Positions 1-8,888 are shown, counted from the stretch's first letter. The stretch: DNA of 36,874 bases from CALMEC01 sp964393105 (GCA_964393105.1 CAYMSM010000012.1:1-36874), one strand, 5' to 3'. Translations and numbers: made by a program. Notes: generated from the letters alone by a model not told the origin.

Positions 1-851
1 GCCTGGATGTTGAGCGGCTCGCCCTCGCCGAGCACGGCCGACTGCAGGCCCTGACGGTCGGGATCGTCCTTGCCGCGCACGCCGTTGACGATCGGGATGA
101 TCGCCGAGCGCGCGGAGCTCGCCGGGTCGCTCACGCCCTCACCGGGCGCGGCATTCAGGTTCGGCGCCAGCACGCTCTCCTCGAGCGCGGCGACGACATC
201 CACCGAAGCGTCCAGACGCAGGTACGCCACCTTCTGACCGCCGCTGAAGCCGTGCAGGATCTTGAGCGTCACCTGCTTGGCGTCGGTGTCGATCGCGGTG
301 ACGGCGTCGAGCTGCCCCGTGTCGTTCTTGACCTGGGTGGCGTTCAGCACCGTTTGGCCGTCCACCGTCACGAGCGGGCTGTACGCCTTGTCACCGATCG
401 CGCCGGGCGCGACCTTGGTGGGCGGGAACCCGTCGGGCCCCGGCGTCACCGACCGCTCGGGACGGAAGTCCACGGTCCCGGCGAACGTCAGGAGCGCGTC
501 GGTTCCGGTCGCCTTCTGGACGGCTTTGGTGCCGAGGGCGTTGGCAAGTTTGGGTGACCAGTTGACCCCACGCTTGGTGGCGTCCGCCTGATCGGATGAT
601 TCTGTGACGACGTACCACGACGTCGCGCCCTTGGCGGTCCGACCCTCGAACAGCGGCAGCGTCACCGTCCCACCCGAGTCGTCGAACGCGATCGCGCTCT
701 TGAGAAACAGCGTCTCGGAGGCTGCCGCCGTGGTCGTACCGCCTCCCGTCGCCGCATCGTCCGAGCCGCCACACCCCGCGACGACTGCGGAGGCCGCTGC
801 CAGGACTGCGATCGCCGTCAACGGTGTCCGCCAGGCTGTATGCCGCTTCAT
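1..851 (-). CDS. Secreted lipoprotein of unknown function (C-terminus outside window)
   Basis: The reading frame is open from the ATG at 851 to the window edge, giving at least 283 residues. An AGAGGGGA ribosome-binding site lies just upstream. The N-terminus is a lipoprotein signal: a basic start (MKRHTAWR), a hydrophobic Ala/Val stretch, and a lipobox VVAGC with Cys27, followed by a Gly/Ser/Thr linker. The mature part is rich in Thr, Asp and Val with short beta-like stretches and no motif I recognise. It should be anchored to the outer face of the membrane. It reads in the same direction as argS but starts 125 bases beyond the argS stop, so it may have its own promoter. The existence of the gene is well supported; its function is not. 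Confidence 0.8.
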   Translation of the reverse strand, partial: MKRHTAWRTPLTAIAVLAAASAVVAGCGGSDDAATGGGTTTAAASETLFLKSAIAFDDSGGTVTLPLFEGRTAKGATSWYVVTESSDQADATKRGVNWSPKLANALGTKAVQKATGTDALLTFAGTVDFRPERSVTPGPDGFPPTKVAPGAIGDKAYSPLVTVDGQTVLNATQVKNDTGQLDAVTAIDTDAKQVTLKILHGFSGGQKVAYLRLDASVDVVAALEESVLAPNLNAAPGEGVSDPASSARSAIIPIVNGVRGKDDPDRQGLQSAVLGEGEPLNIQ

Positions 852-976
852 AGAGGTCCCCTCTGTTGAGATCCGATGCACGCGAGGTCCGTGTGCCGTA
901 TCAAACGTAGGGTCGGACTCTTACCCGCACGTCTCGCAGTGCTTACAGCCCGCTTAACGCAATGGACTCGGGAGCG

Positions 977-2578
977 CTACATGCGCTCCGGCGCGTCGAC
1001 GCCGAGGAGGTCGAGGGCGAGGGCCATCACCGATCGCACCGCGCGGGTCAGCTCGACGCGGAACGGCTTGACATCGTCGGGAGCGTCGTACACGCGGCAC
1101 TGCTCGTAGAACACGTGAAAGTCGCGTGACAGGTCGATCAGGTACGCGACGACGCGGTGCGGCGCCCGGCGACGCTCGGCTTCTCCCACCACGTCGGGCC
1201 ACTCGACCAGGCGCAGCGTCAGGGCGCGCTCGGCGGGCTCGACGGATGAAGGCGCAGCGCCCGCCGCGACGTCACCCACACGCTCCAGCACGTTGCACGC
1301 GCGAGCATGGACGTACTGGGCGTAGTAGACCGGGTTCTCGCGGCTCTGCTCGCGTGCGACGGCCAGGTCGAGCTCGAACGGGGTCTCGTTGGCGCGCTGT
1401 ACCAGGAAGAAGCGGGCGGCGTCCACGCCGATGTCGTCGATCAGATCCGACAATGCCACCAGCGTGCCGGCCCGCTTGCTCATCTTCTTCTCTTCGCCGC
1501 CCTCCACGAGGCTGACGAGCTGGATGAGCGGGGTCTCGAGCATCTGCGGGTCATAGCCGCCCGCCGCCAGCACCGCGCGCAGCCGCTGCAGGTAGCCGTG
1601 GTGGTCGGCGCCCAGGATGTTGATCAGCACGTCATAGCCGCGCGCGGCCTTGTCCAGGTGATAGCCGATGTCCGGCGCGATGTACGTCGTCGTGCCGTCG
1701 GCCCGGCGCAGCACCCGGTCCTTCTCGTCGCCATACGCGGTGGTGCGAAACCAGACGGCGCCATCCTGCGCGTACGCGTCTCCGGCGGCCAGCAGGCGGT
1801 CGATCCCGGCGAGGACCTGCCCGCTGTCATGCAGCGACGCCTCGGAGAAGAACGCGTCGAACCGCACTCGAAAGCGCGCGAGGTCGGCTGCCATGCGATC
1901 GAGCATGAGTCGCTGGGCGCGGTCGGCGAGCGCCGCCCCCTCGAGCCCCTCGTCAGCGACTTCGCGGGCGATCTCGGTGACGTACTCGCCCTGGTAGCCG
2001 TCCTGGGGCACATGGGTGTCGCCCCCGCGCAACTGATCGATGCGGGCGGCGACCGACTCCCCGAACAGCGCGATCTGCCGGCCGTAGTCGTTGACGTAGA
2101 ACTCGCGGTGGACTTCGTGACCGGCGAACTCGAGGATGCGTCCGAGCGAGTCGCCGTAGGCCGCGTGGCGGGCGTGGCCCACGTGCAGCGGCCCGGTCGG
2201 GTTGGCCGATACGAACTCCAGGTGGATCCGCTGGGTGGGAGCGGCGAGGCCCGAGCCGTACCGGGCACCGGCAGCGACGATCGTTTGTGCCGCGGTCGAA
2301 AACCACGCGGGCGCAAGCGTGATGTTGACGAAGCCGGGACCCGCCACCTCGACCGCCGCCACGTCGTCGAGCCCCGCCAGCGCCGACGCGACCTCGGCGG
2401 CGACGTCGCGCGGCGAGCGGCGGGCGGCCTTGGCCAGGCTCATCGCCACGGGCGTCGCGAGATCACCGTGCTCCTGGCTCGCCGGCTGCGACAACTCGAC
2501 ACGAACGGCGGGATCGATGGCCGCTGCCACACCCAGGACGGCATCGACGATGGGTGTGGTCAGTGCATTGGCGCTCAC
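977..2578 (-). CDS. argS: Arginyl-tRNA synthetase
   Basis: This class I aminoacyl-tRNA synthetase charges tRNA-Arg with arginine in the cytoplasm. The 533-residue product has an N-terminal Add-1-like domain (about 1-90), the Rossmann catalytic core with SANPTGPLHVGH (HVGH at 132-135, the HIGH motif), and KKMSKRAGT (the KMSKS loop) around residue 365. It ends in a DALR-type anticodon-binding domain. Its length is close to the usual 550-580. The start is GTG; no strong ribosome-binding site is visible, but the first residues align with the family N-terminus and the hydrolase gene diverges 48 bases away, which limits upstream extension. The two genes share a short divergent promoter region at 2579-2626. 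Confidence 0.96.
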   Translation of the reverse strand: MSANALTTPIVDAVLGVAAAIDPAVRVELSQPASQEHGDLATPVAMSLAKAARRSPRDVAAEVASALAGLDDVAAVEVAGPGFVNITLAPAWFSTAAQTIVAAGARYGSGLAAPTQRIHLEFVSANPTGPLHVGHARHAAYGDSLGRILEFAGHEVHREFYVNDYGRQIALFGESVAARIDQLRGGDTHVPQDGYQGEYVTEIAREVADEGLEGAALADRAQRLMLDRMAADLARFRVRFDAFFSEASLHDSGQVLAGIDRLLAAGDAYAQDGAVWFRTTAYGDEKDRVLRRADGTTTYIAPDIGYHLDKAARGYDVLINILGADHHGYLQRLRAVLAAGGYDPQMLETPLIQLVSLVEGGEEKKMSKRAGTLVALSDLIDDIGVDAARFFLVQRANETPFELDLAVAREQSRENPVYYAQYVHARACNVLERVGDVAAGAAPSSVEPAERALTLRLVEWPDVVGEAERRRAPHRVVAYLIDLSRDFHVFYEQCRVYDAPDDVKPFRVELTRAVRSVMALALDLLGVDAPERM

Positions 2579-2626
2579 GAGCGGGCAATGTTAGCGACCG
2601 CTGCCCCGTCGACATCCGGAGTGACA

Positions 2627-3892
2627 ATGGAGATCTCGAACCACCGCATCCCCGGCCTCGTCATGACCGACCACCGCTTCGCCGTGCCGCTGGATTACGG
2701 GGCGCCCAACACGGCGACCATCGACGTGTTCGCCCGGGCCGTCGCCTCGCCGACGGCCTCGGACGACCTGCCGTGGCTCGTGTTCTTCCAGGGGGGCCCT
2801 GGATTTGCCTCACCACGTCCCACCGAGCCGAGCGGCTGGATCGGACGCGCCCTCAAGGACTACCGGGTCCTGCTGCTCGACCAGCGCGGCACGGGCTTGT
2901 CGACGCCGGTACTTCCCGAGACGCTTGCGCGCATCGGCTCTTCGCAGGCACAGGCCGACTACCTGCTGCACTTCCGTGCGGACAACATCGTGCGCGACGC
3001 CGAGCAGATTCGGCGCGAATTGATCGGCGACGGCACCTGGAGCGTGCTCGGCCAGAGCTTCGGCGGTTTCTGCGTGACGCGCTACCTGTCCGCGGCTCCG
3101 GAAGGGCTGCGTGAGGCGATGATCACGGGCGGCCTGCCGCCGATCGGCGGCCACCCGGACGAGTTCTATCGGTTGACGTACCAGCGCATGCTCGATCAGA
3201 ACGCGCTCTACTACGAGCGCTACCCAGACGATCGCGAGCTCGTGCGCCGCATCGCGACCCGGCTGCAGGCCGGAGGCGTGACGCTGCCGGACGGATCGCC
3301 GCTGACGGTCCGCCGGTTCCAGCAGCTCGGCAACCTGCTCGGCGCAGGCGATGGCTTCGAGCACCTGCATTTCGGACTCGAGGAGGCCTTCGCCGCAGAC
3401 GGTAACGACCTGTCGTCACCGTTCCTGCGCCAGGTCTACGCCGAGCAACCCTTCGAGACCAACCCGATCTATGCCTTGATCCATGAGGCGTGCGTCTGCG
3501 ACGGCACCGCGTCGCGATGGTCGGCGACGCGCCTGCGCGCCGAGTTCCCCCAGTTCGACGACCCGACGAACCTGACCGCGGAAGCCGTCTTCCCGTGGAT
3601 GTTCGAGGACTACGCCGCCCTGCGCCCGTTCGCGGAGACCGCCGACCTCCTGGCCGATGTCGTCTGGCCGAGCCTGTACGACCCCGAGGTGCTCGCTGCC
3701 AACACCGTCCCAGCCGCAGCGGCCATCTACTACGAAGACATGTACGTCGAACGCGTCCACTCTGAAGCGACCGCCCGAGCCATCCCCGGCCTCCGCGTCT
3801 GGGTCACCAACCAGTACCAACACAACGGCCTGCGCGCCGACGGCGCCACCATCCTCGACCGCTTGATCGCGATGGTGCGCGGAGAAGTCTGA
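2627..3892 (+). CDS. Alpha/beta-hydrolase, proline iminopeptidase-like (peptidase family S33)
   Basis: The product has 421 residues and belongs to the larger S33 prolyl-aminopeptidase-like hydrolases. These remove N-terminal proline or hydrolyse related amides and esters. Visible landmarks are the oxyanion-hole motif QGGPGF (55-60, usually HGGPGF), LLLDQRGTG (83-90), and the nucleophile elbow GQSFGG with Ser144. Late in the chain, YYEDMY and YQHNGL are good candidates for the acid and His of the triad. The reading frame stays open far upstream antisense to argS, but the ATG at 2627 has a GGAG site at the right distance and starts the recognisable fold. It is convergent with rlmH. There is no signal peptide, so it is probably cytoplasmic. 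The exact substrate cannot be read from the sequence. Confidence 0.88.
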   Translation: MEISNHRIPGLVMTDHRFAVPLDYGAPNTATIDVFARAVASPTASDDLPWLVFFQGGPGFASPRPTEPSGWIGRALKDYRVLLLDQRGTGLSTPVLPETLARIGSSQAQADYLLHFRADNIVRDAEQIRRELIGDGTWSVLGQSFGGFCVTRYLSAAPEGLREAMITGGLPPIGGHPDEFYRLTYQRMLDQNALYYERYPDDRELVRRIATRLQAGGVTLPDGSPLTVRRFQQLGNLLGAGDGFEHLHFGLEEAFAADGNDLSSPFLRQVYAEQPFETNPIYALIHEACVCDGTASRWSATRLRAEFPQFDDPTNLTAEAVFPWMFEDYAALRPFAETADLLADVVWPSLYDPEVLAANTVPAAAAIYYEDMYVERVHSEATARAIPGLRVWVTNQYQHNGLRADGATILDRLIAMVRGEV

Positions 3893-3919
3893 CAACGCGA
3901 GGCGGCTGAGGGTGCGGGT

Positions 3920-4393
3920 TCAGTGGTGGTATGGGTGCCCGGCGATGATGCAGAGGGCACGGTACAGCTGCTCCGCGAGCACCACGCGGGCGAGTTGGTG
4001 CGGCAGCGTGAGCGGGCCGAGCGACAGACGCTCGTCGGCGCCAGAAACCAGCTCCGGATCGAGTCCTGCCGCGCCGCCGATCAGGAAGCTAGTCGGGCGG
4101 GGCACGTCGAGTCGTTTGCCGAGCCACTCGGCCAGGGCCTCACTCGATGCCGGCGTCGTCCCCGTCGGGTCGAGGGCGACGGTCCAGGCGCCGTCGAGGA
4201 GTCGGGGCCGGATGCGGTCGGCCTCGCGACGGGTGACCTGGGCTTCGCCGTGCTGGAGCTTCTCGGCGGCGACCTCGTCGATGCGCAGGCCGACGCGCTC
4301 ACGGATGCGGTCCTCGTACATGCGTCCCGCCCCAGTGTGCGGTGGGCGGAGTTTGCCCACCGCGATGATCTGCAGTCGCGCGGTGCGGCTCAC
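3920..4393 (-). CDS. rlmH: 23S rRNA (pseudouridine1915-N3)-methyltransferase
   Basis: This SPOUT-class methyltransferase modifies helix 69 of 23S rRNA on assembled 70S ribosomes. The product has 157 residues, the normal family length (155-159). It shows the N-terminal IIAVGKL strand, the SAM-binding knot loop FLIGGAAGLDPEL, and the C-terminal LYRALCIIAGHPYHH, which closely matches the family's YRA...PYH ending. A longer ATG-started frame exists, but the GTG at 4393 overlaps the TGA of the upstream M48 gene by four bases (GTGA) and gives the family N-terminus, so I chose it. Translational coupling to the protease gene is likely. The GTG codon is the only weak point. Confidence 0.95.
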   Translation of the reverse strand: MSRTARLQIIAVGKLRPPHTGAGRMYEDRIRERVGLRIDEVAAEKLQHGEAQVTRREADRIRPRLLDGAWTVALDPTGTTPASSEALAEWLGKRLDVPRPTSFLIGGAAGLDPELVSGADERLSLGPLTLPHQLARVVLAEQLYRALCIIAGHPYHH

Positions 4394-5562
4394 ATTCGCG
4401 AGTGGAGGGCCAGTCCGATGCGCTCGAGCGCCGTGGGGTGGCTGCCCCACAAGCGCTGGACCCATGCGGGGGGATCCGGCACGCCGAGATTACGGGTCAC
4501 GAGGCCGCGATGCAGCTCGATCGCGGCGTCGGGATCCTTGGTCGCGCGCAGGGCCTCCCAATCGGCCTCGCGCTCGAAGCCCCGGCTGACCCGCATGCCA
4601 AGCCGACCGGCGAGCACGCCGATGACGCCGGCGCCGACCGTGACCACGGTCAGGCGGCGCAGCGTCAGATCCGCGTCGTGCGTCCCGATGCGCCGCGTAC
4701 CGGTGACCGTCGCCACGGCTGCGCCGATGGCCGCGAGCGCAGGCAGCGACGCAGCGGCCGCGATCAGCGATCCGCGCAGGATGTGGCGGCGGGCGACATG
4801 GGCCAGCTCGTGCGCGACGACGAACCGCACCTGCTCACGGGGGAAGTCCCGCACAAGCGTGTCGAACAACACCATCCGCCGGGTCGGGCCAAGCCCCGAG
4901 ACGTAGGCGTTGGAGCCCGTCGTACGTGAGCTTGCGTCGTTCAGGACCACCTCGCGGACCGGCACGCCGATCCGGCCCGCGACGTCGCGCACGTCCCGCT
5001 CCAGGTCCGGGTCGTCGAGCGCGCGCGTCCGTTGGAAGAGCGGCTCGATCAGCTTGGGACCCGCAAGCGTCAGCGCGACCGTGCCCGCCGAGACGACGCC
5101 CCACGTCGCAAGCCACCAGGTGCGCGGCGAGTGCCGCATCGTGACGGCAATCGCCACCGCGAGCGCGCTCGTCAGGCCGGCGCCGAGCAGCGTGGCCTTG
5201 CCGCGATCGGCCAGCCACGACCCGACCGGCTGCGTGATGAGGCCGTGACCTCTGCCCCACCCGTAGCTCACCGCGGCGATCGGCAGACGCACGAGGTCGC
5301 CGGACACCGCAAGGCCCGCGCCGAACAGGCACGCCGCCGGAAGCGACCGCCCCCAGGCCAGACGTGCCACGACCGGTCGCCATCGCGAGTCGGTCAATGC
5401 GACGGTCGCGGTCCATGCCATACCTGTCGCCATGCCCACCACGCCCAGGGCCCAGCCCCCGGTCCGGTAGCGACGGTTGCGACCGAGAGCGCCGGCCTCG
5501 AACCATTCGTCGAGCCGCGCCGCCGCCGCATCCGGGACCCCCGCCCCGGGCGCGGCAAGCAA
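4390..5562 (-). CDS. M48-family (Ste24/HtpX-like) membrane zinc metalloprotease
   Basis: The product is a polytopic membrane protein with an M48 catalytic domain. The zinc motif HELAH is at about 251-255, the third ligand lies in FEREAD (Glu330), and the C-terminal SHPTALERI matches the family ending. The N-terminal half has several hydrophobic segments and a YGWGRGHGLITQ...W..D..K stretch resembling the Ste24 N-terminal domain, so it is closer to CAAX-protease-type than to plain HtpX. It probably takes part in membrane-protein quality control. There is no ATG or GTG near the natural N-terminus; TTG at 5562, 25 bases after the cyclophilin stop, is the best guess (390 residues). A later GTG in the first membrane segment would lose real-looking sequence. 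The gene is co-directional with the cyclophilin upstream and overlaps rlmH downstream. Confidence 0.85.
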   Translation of the reverse strand: MLAAPGAGVPDAAAARLDEWFEAGALGRNRRYRTGGWALGVVGMATGMAWTATVALTDSRWRPVVARLAWGRSLPAACLFGAGLAVSGDLVRLPIAAVSYGWGRGHGLITQPVGSWLADRGKATLLGAGLTSALAVAIAVTMRHSPRTWWLATWGVVSAGTVALTLAGPKLIEPLFQRTRALDDPDLERDVRDVAGRIGVPVREVVLNDASSRTTGSNAYVSGLGPTRRMVLFDTLVRDFPREQVRFVVAHELAHVARRHILRGSLIAAAASLPALAAIGAAVATVTGTRRIGTHDADLTLRRLTVVTVGAGVIGVLAGRLGMRVSRGFEREADWEALRATKDPDAAIELHRGLVTRNLGVPDPPAWVQRLWGSHPTALERIGLALHSRM

Positions 5563-5587
5563 CGGGTGGGGAAGTGGACGGTCGATC

Positions 5588-6319
5588 CTAGGCCGCCGGC
5601 TCGAGCTTGGCCGAGATGATCCACACGGGCTTGCTCGGCGGGCCGTCCGTGACGGCCAGCGCGGCGACCCGCTGGATCGTCGCCAGTGAGGCCGCATCGG
5701 CCGCGTGACCCAACACACCGTAGACCGGCTGGGAGGTCAGCACCGACTCACCCTGAGGGCCCGACACCACGAAGAACTGGGAGCCGGACGAGCCAGCCGG
5801 ATCGGCCTGCGTCTTGGCCATCGCGACATCGCCCAGCTTGTACTGGTAGCCCGCCGGTACCGGACCGACGACCTGGTAGCCCGCGCCTCCCGTCCCGTTG
5901 CCGTCGGGGTCGCCGCCCTGCAACACGAACTCCGGCACGACACGGTGGAACGTCAGCCCGTCGTAGAAGCCCTTGCTCACGAGGAACGCGATCGAGTTTG
6001 GGATCGGGCCGCCGGCCTTCTCGTCGAGCTTGATGTTGAGCGTCCCGCACGAGGTCTTCATGACGATCGTGTAGTCGACGCCGTCCTTCAGCACCTGCTC
6101 GGCTTTGGTGTACTGCGCCTTCGTCGCCGGCTTGGGCTGGCCGGTTTCGAGACACGTGGTGACCTCGGCCTCGGGCGCCGTAGTGGCGTCCGGCGGGGTC
6201 GTGGTCGCTTGCGGTGCCGTCGTCCCCGCGCCGGCGTCGATCTTGGTGTCGTCGCCGCATCCGGCGAGCACTCCGCCGGTACACAGGGTCAGCACGAGCA
6301 GCGTGATACGAACTCTCAC
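5588..6319 (-). CDS. Lipoprotein peptidyl-prolyl cis-trans isomerase, cyclophilin type
   Basis: The product has 243 residues: a lipoprotein signal ending in VLAGC (Cys21), a Thr/Ala/Pro linker, then a cyclophilin domain from about residue 75. Diagnostic stretches are FHRVVPEFVLQGGDPDGNG, carrying the active-site Arg and the Gln-Gly-Gly turn, and SQFFVV. It catalyses proline isomerisation and, given the lipobox, should act on exported proteins at the outer membrane face. The frame is open well upstream, but the GTG at 6319 has an AAGGAG site six bases away and starts exactly at the signal peptide. The gene diverges from the aminotransferase-like gene with 36 bases between the two starts, so the promoters must overlap. 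Co-transcription with the M48 protease suggests an envelope protein-folding and turnover unit. Confidence 0.93.
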   Translation of the reverse strand: MRVRITLLVLTLCTGGVLAGCGDDTKIDAGAGTTAPQATTTPPDATTAPEAEVTTCLETGQPKPATKAQYTKAEQVLKDGVDYTIVMKTSCGTLNIKLDEKAGGPIPNSIAFLVSKGFYDGLTFHRVVPEFVLQGGDPDGNGTGGAGYQVVGPVPAGYQYKLGDVAMAKTQADPAGSSGSQFFVVSGPQGESVLTSQPVYGVLGHAADAASLATIQRVAALAVTDGPPSKPVWIISAKLEPAA

Positions 6320-6355
6320 AGATGGCTCCTTGGACGTCGGCCTACAATCCGGGCC

Positions 6356-7531
6356 ATGGTAGAGCACACCCCCGGCGCATATCTCGATCACGCCGCCGCC
6401 ACGAAACTCGACCCGCGGGTCCGCCGGGCCATGGCACCGTTCTTGGACGAGGTGTTCGCAAGCCCGGAGGGCCTGCACGACCTCGCGCGGCGGCCCGCCG
6501 CGGCGTTGGACGAGGCGCGTGGACACGTCGCGGCGCTGATCGGGGCTGATCCCGAGGGCGTGATCTTCACATCCGGCGATACGGAGGCCCGCAACCTGGC
6601 GGTCAAGGGCATCGTCGGGGCCAACGCACACCGCGGCGCGCACATCGTGACGAGCGTGGTCGAACATCCGGCGACGCTGGCCGCATGCCGCACCCTGGCA
6701 CGCGATCGGGCGGAGCTCGTGACCGTCGGTGTGGACACGACCGGGCGCATCGATCCGCAGGCGCTGGCCGCCGCCGTGCGCGACGACACGGTGCTGGTGG
6801 CGATCTCGCATGGCCAGGCCGAGATCGGCACGATCCAGGATGTCGCTGCGCTCGTCGCCGCGATCCGGGCGACGAACCGGGATGTCGCAATCCACGTCGA
6901 TGCCGGCGTGACGGCGGGCCTGGTGCCGATCGACGCCACCGCCTGGGACTGCGACGCGGTGACGATCGGCGGCGGCTCGATGGGCGGGCCGCGGTGGGCA
7001 GGTGCGCTGTGGGTGCGCGAGGGCACGCGCCTGCACCCGCTCGTCGAGGGCGGCCTGCAGGAGGACGGCAAGCGCGGCGGCGCGCACGACATGCCCGGCA
7101 TCGCGGGAATCGGCGAGGCCGCGCGCATTGCCGCGCTGGAGATCGGGACACGGGGCGCGCACATGTCGTCACTCGCCGATCGGTTGATCGCACGCCTGGT
7201 GGCGGTCGACGACGTCCGCCTGAACGGTCCGCGCACGGGGCGCGTACCCGGACACGTGCAGGTCTCGGCCGGATGGGTCGAGGGCGAGACCCTGGTGTTG
7301 ACCCTGGCCGCGCGCGGCGTCGCGGCCTCACCGGGATCGGCGTGCTCGGCCGCGGGCAAGGCCTCCCCCGTGCTCGAGGCGATCGGGCTGGAGCCGCCGT
7401 GGACCCACTCGGCCGTGCTGTTCACGCTGGCGCCGACGACGACCGCGGACGAGGTCGACTACGCCGCCGCCGTGTTCGCAGACGCCGTCGCGACGCTGCG
7501 CGCGATGAGCCCGATCTCCGGCGACGCGTGA
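6356..7531 (+). CDS. Class V aminotransferase / cysteine desulfurase-like protein lacking the PLP lysine
   Basis: The product (391 residues) has the NifS/IscS fold: YLDHAAATKLDP at the N-terminus, FTSGDTEARNLAVKG, the PLP-stacking His in VVEHPAT, AEIGTIQ, VDAG with the PLP-pyridine Asp182, and a persulfide-type cysteine in SPGSACS (Cys330). The Schiff-base motif is changed. Where IscS has GHK..GPKG, this protein reads GGGSMGGPRW (205-214), so His and Lys become Gly207 and Ser208. The DNA there is clean in-frame coding with no sign of a frameshift. The usual Asn and Gln PLP contacts also look changed. It therefore may not be a normal PLP enzyme. Its stop overlaps the TusA-like start (GTGA), tying it to sulfur handling. 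Fold confidence is high; activity is open. Confidence 0.85.
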   Translation: MVEHTPGAYLDHAAATKLDPRVRRAMAPFLDEVFASPEGLHDLARRPAAALDEARGHVAALIGADPEGVIFTSGDTEARNLAVKGIVGANAHRGAHIVTSVVEHPATLAACRTLARDRAELVTVGVDTTGRIDPQALAAAVRDDTVLVAISHGQAEIGTIQDVAALVAAIRATNRDVAIHVDAGVTAGLVPIDATAWDCDAVTIGGGSMGGPRWAGALWVREGTRLHPLVEGGLQEDGKRGGAHDMPGIAGIGEAARIAALEIGTRGAHMSSLADRLIARLVAVDDVRLNGPRTGRVPGHVQVSAGWVEGETLVLTLAARGVAASPGSACSAAGKASPVLEAIGLEPPWTHSAVLFTLAPTTTADEVDYAAAVFADAVATLRAMSPISGDA

Positions 7532-7767
7532 AGACGGTCGACGCCCTCGGCACCTGGTGCCCCGTCCCCATCCACCTGATCGACCGGGCGATCACCACCG
7601 TCCCTCCCGGTGACGGGGTACTGCTTCTGGCAGACGACCCGTTGATCGAGGTCGACCTGCCTGCCTGGTGCCATGACACCGGTCACGACCTGGTCGAGCT
7701 GACCCGTGATGCCGGTGGATACCGCGGGGTCGTACGACGGCGGTCTGGCAGAGTGCCGAGCACATGA
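7528..7767 (+). CDS. TusA/SirA-family sulfur carrier protein
   Basis: The product has 79 residues with the TusA signature: VDALGTWCPVPIHLI near the N-terminus, containing the CPxP motif and persulfide cysteine, and a second part AWCHDTGHDLVEL typical of the family. TusA proteins accept sulfane sulfur from a cysteine desulfurase and pass it to thiolation or other sulfur pathways. The GTG start overlaps the stop of the NifS-like gene by four bases, and its own TGA overlaps the ATG of serC by four bases, so the three are probably one translationally coupled operon. The frame is open upstream inside the NifS-like gene, but only the GTG at 7528 gives a normal TusA length. Which acceptor it serves is unknown. 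Confidence 0.88.
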   Translation: MKTVDALGTWCPVPIHLIDRAITTVPPGDGVLLLADDPLIEVDLPAWCHDTGHDLVELTRDAGGYRGVVRRRSGRVPST

Positions 7768-8888
7768 CAGACACCCCGGACATCCACATTCCCGCCGGCC
7801 TGCTCCCCGCAGACGGGCGCTTTGGCGCAGGCCCCTCCAAGGTGCGCCAGCAGGCCGTCGACGCGCTGGCCGCCGCGGCGCCGACATTGCTCGGCACGAG
7901 TCACCGGCAGAAGCCCGTGCAGGCGTTGGTGGGGCGGGTGCGATCCGGGATCGCCTCACTCCTCGGCCTCCCCGCGGGTTACGAGGTGCTGCTCGGAAAC
8001 GGCGGGGCGACGATGTTCTGGGATGCCGCGGTGTTCGGGCTCATCGAGCAACGCAGCCAGCACCTGTGGTTCGGTGAGTTCTCGTCCAAGTTCGCGCAGG
8101 CCGCCGATGCGGCCCCGCATGTGGAGAGCCCGCAGGTGCTGCGCGCCGAGCCCGGGGATCACCCGCTGCCGGTCACAGACTCGGGCATCGATGCGTACGC
8201 GCTGACGCACAACGAGACCTCGACCGGCGTCGCGATGGAGATCCGGCGGCCCAAGGGCGCCAAGGGCGTCGTGCTCGTCGACGCGACGTCGGGCGCCGGC
8301 GGTCTGCGAGTCGACCCGAGCCAGTTCGACGTCTACTACTTCAGCCCGCAGAAGTGCTTCGCCTCCGACGGTGGCCTGTGGCTTGCCGCCTGCTCCCCCG
8401 CCGGGGTCGAGCGAATCGAGCGGATCGGCGGCTCCGGCCGCTGGATCCCCGCGGGCCTCGATCTGACGATCGCCCTCGAGAACTCGCGCAAGGACCAGAC
8501 CTACAACACGCCCTCCTTGGCCACGTTGTTCCTGCTGGCCGAACAGCTCGACTGGCTCAACGGCAACGGCGGCATGGAGTTCGCCGCGGGGCGGTGTGAT
8601 CAGTCGGCCGCGACGCTCTACGGGTGGGCCGAGGCGAGCGACTACGCCACCCCGTTCGTCACCGACCCGGCCAAACGCAGCCACGTGATCGGTACGATCG
8701 ACCTGGACGACCGGGTGGACGCCGCCATGGTCTCCAAGGTGCTGCGCGCCAACGGCGTCGTCGACACCGACGCGTACCGAAAGCTCGGACGCAACCAGGT
8801 GCGCATCGCGATGTTTCCCGCCGTCGACCCCCAGGACGTCGCGCAGCTGACCCGCTGCATCGACCACGTGGTCGCCGCGCTGTCCTGA
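7764..8888 (+). CDS. serC: Phosphoserine aminotransferase
   Basis: The product has 374 residues and converts 3-phosphohydroxypyruvate and glutamate to phosphoserine in serine biosynthesis, with PLP as cofactor. The N-terminus has RFGAGPSKVR, the family's phosphate-binding start, followed by LLGTSHRQK. The PLP lysine lies in YFSPQKCFASDGG, and TYNTPSLATLFLL is typical of the actinobacterial SerC group. The ATG overlaps the TusA-like stop by four bases. Here the PLP lysine is intact, in contrast to the class V homologue two genes upstream. The operon may link serine, and hence cysteine, supply to sulfur transfer; that link is inferred from gene order only. Confidence 0.92.
   Translation: MTDTPDIHIPAGLLPADGRFGAGPSKVRQQAVDALAAAAPTLLGTSHRQKPVQALVGRVRSGIASLLGLPAGYEVLLGNGGATMFWDAAVFGLIEQRSQHLWFGEFSSKFAQAADAAPHVESPQVLRAEPGDHPLPVTDSGIDAYALTHNETSTGVAMEIRRPKGAKGVVLVDATSGAGGLRVDPSQFDVYYFSPQKCFASDGGLWLAACSPAGVERIERIGGSGRWIPAGLDLTIALENSRKDQTYNTPSLATLFLLAEQLDWLNGNGGMEFAAGRCDQSAATLYGWAEASDYATPFVTDPAKRSHVIGTIDLDDRVDAAMVSKVLRANGVVDTDAYRKLGRNQVRIAMFPAVDPQDVAQLTRCIDHVVAALS

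Noticed and set aside
1307..2626. Long plus-strand frame antisense to argS, in frame with the hydrolase
   Set aside because: It is the mirror of the argS coding strand in GC-rich DNA; the hydrolase family N-terminus and ribosome-binding site are at 2627.
4394..4465. Upstream ATG start for rlmH at 4465
   Set aside because: It would add 24 residues not found in the family and overlap the M48 gene; the coupled GTG at 4393 fits better.
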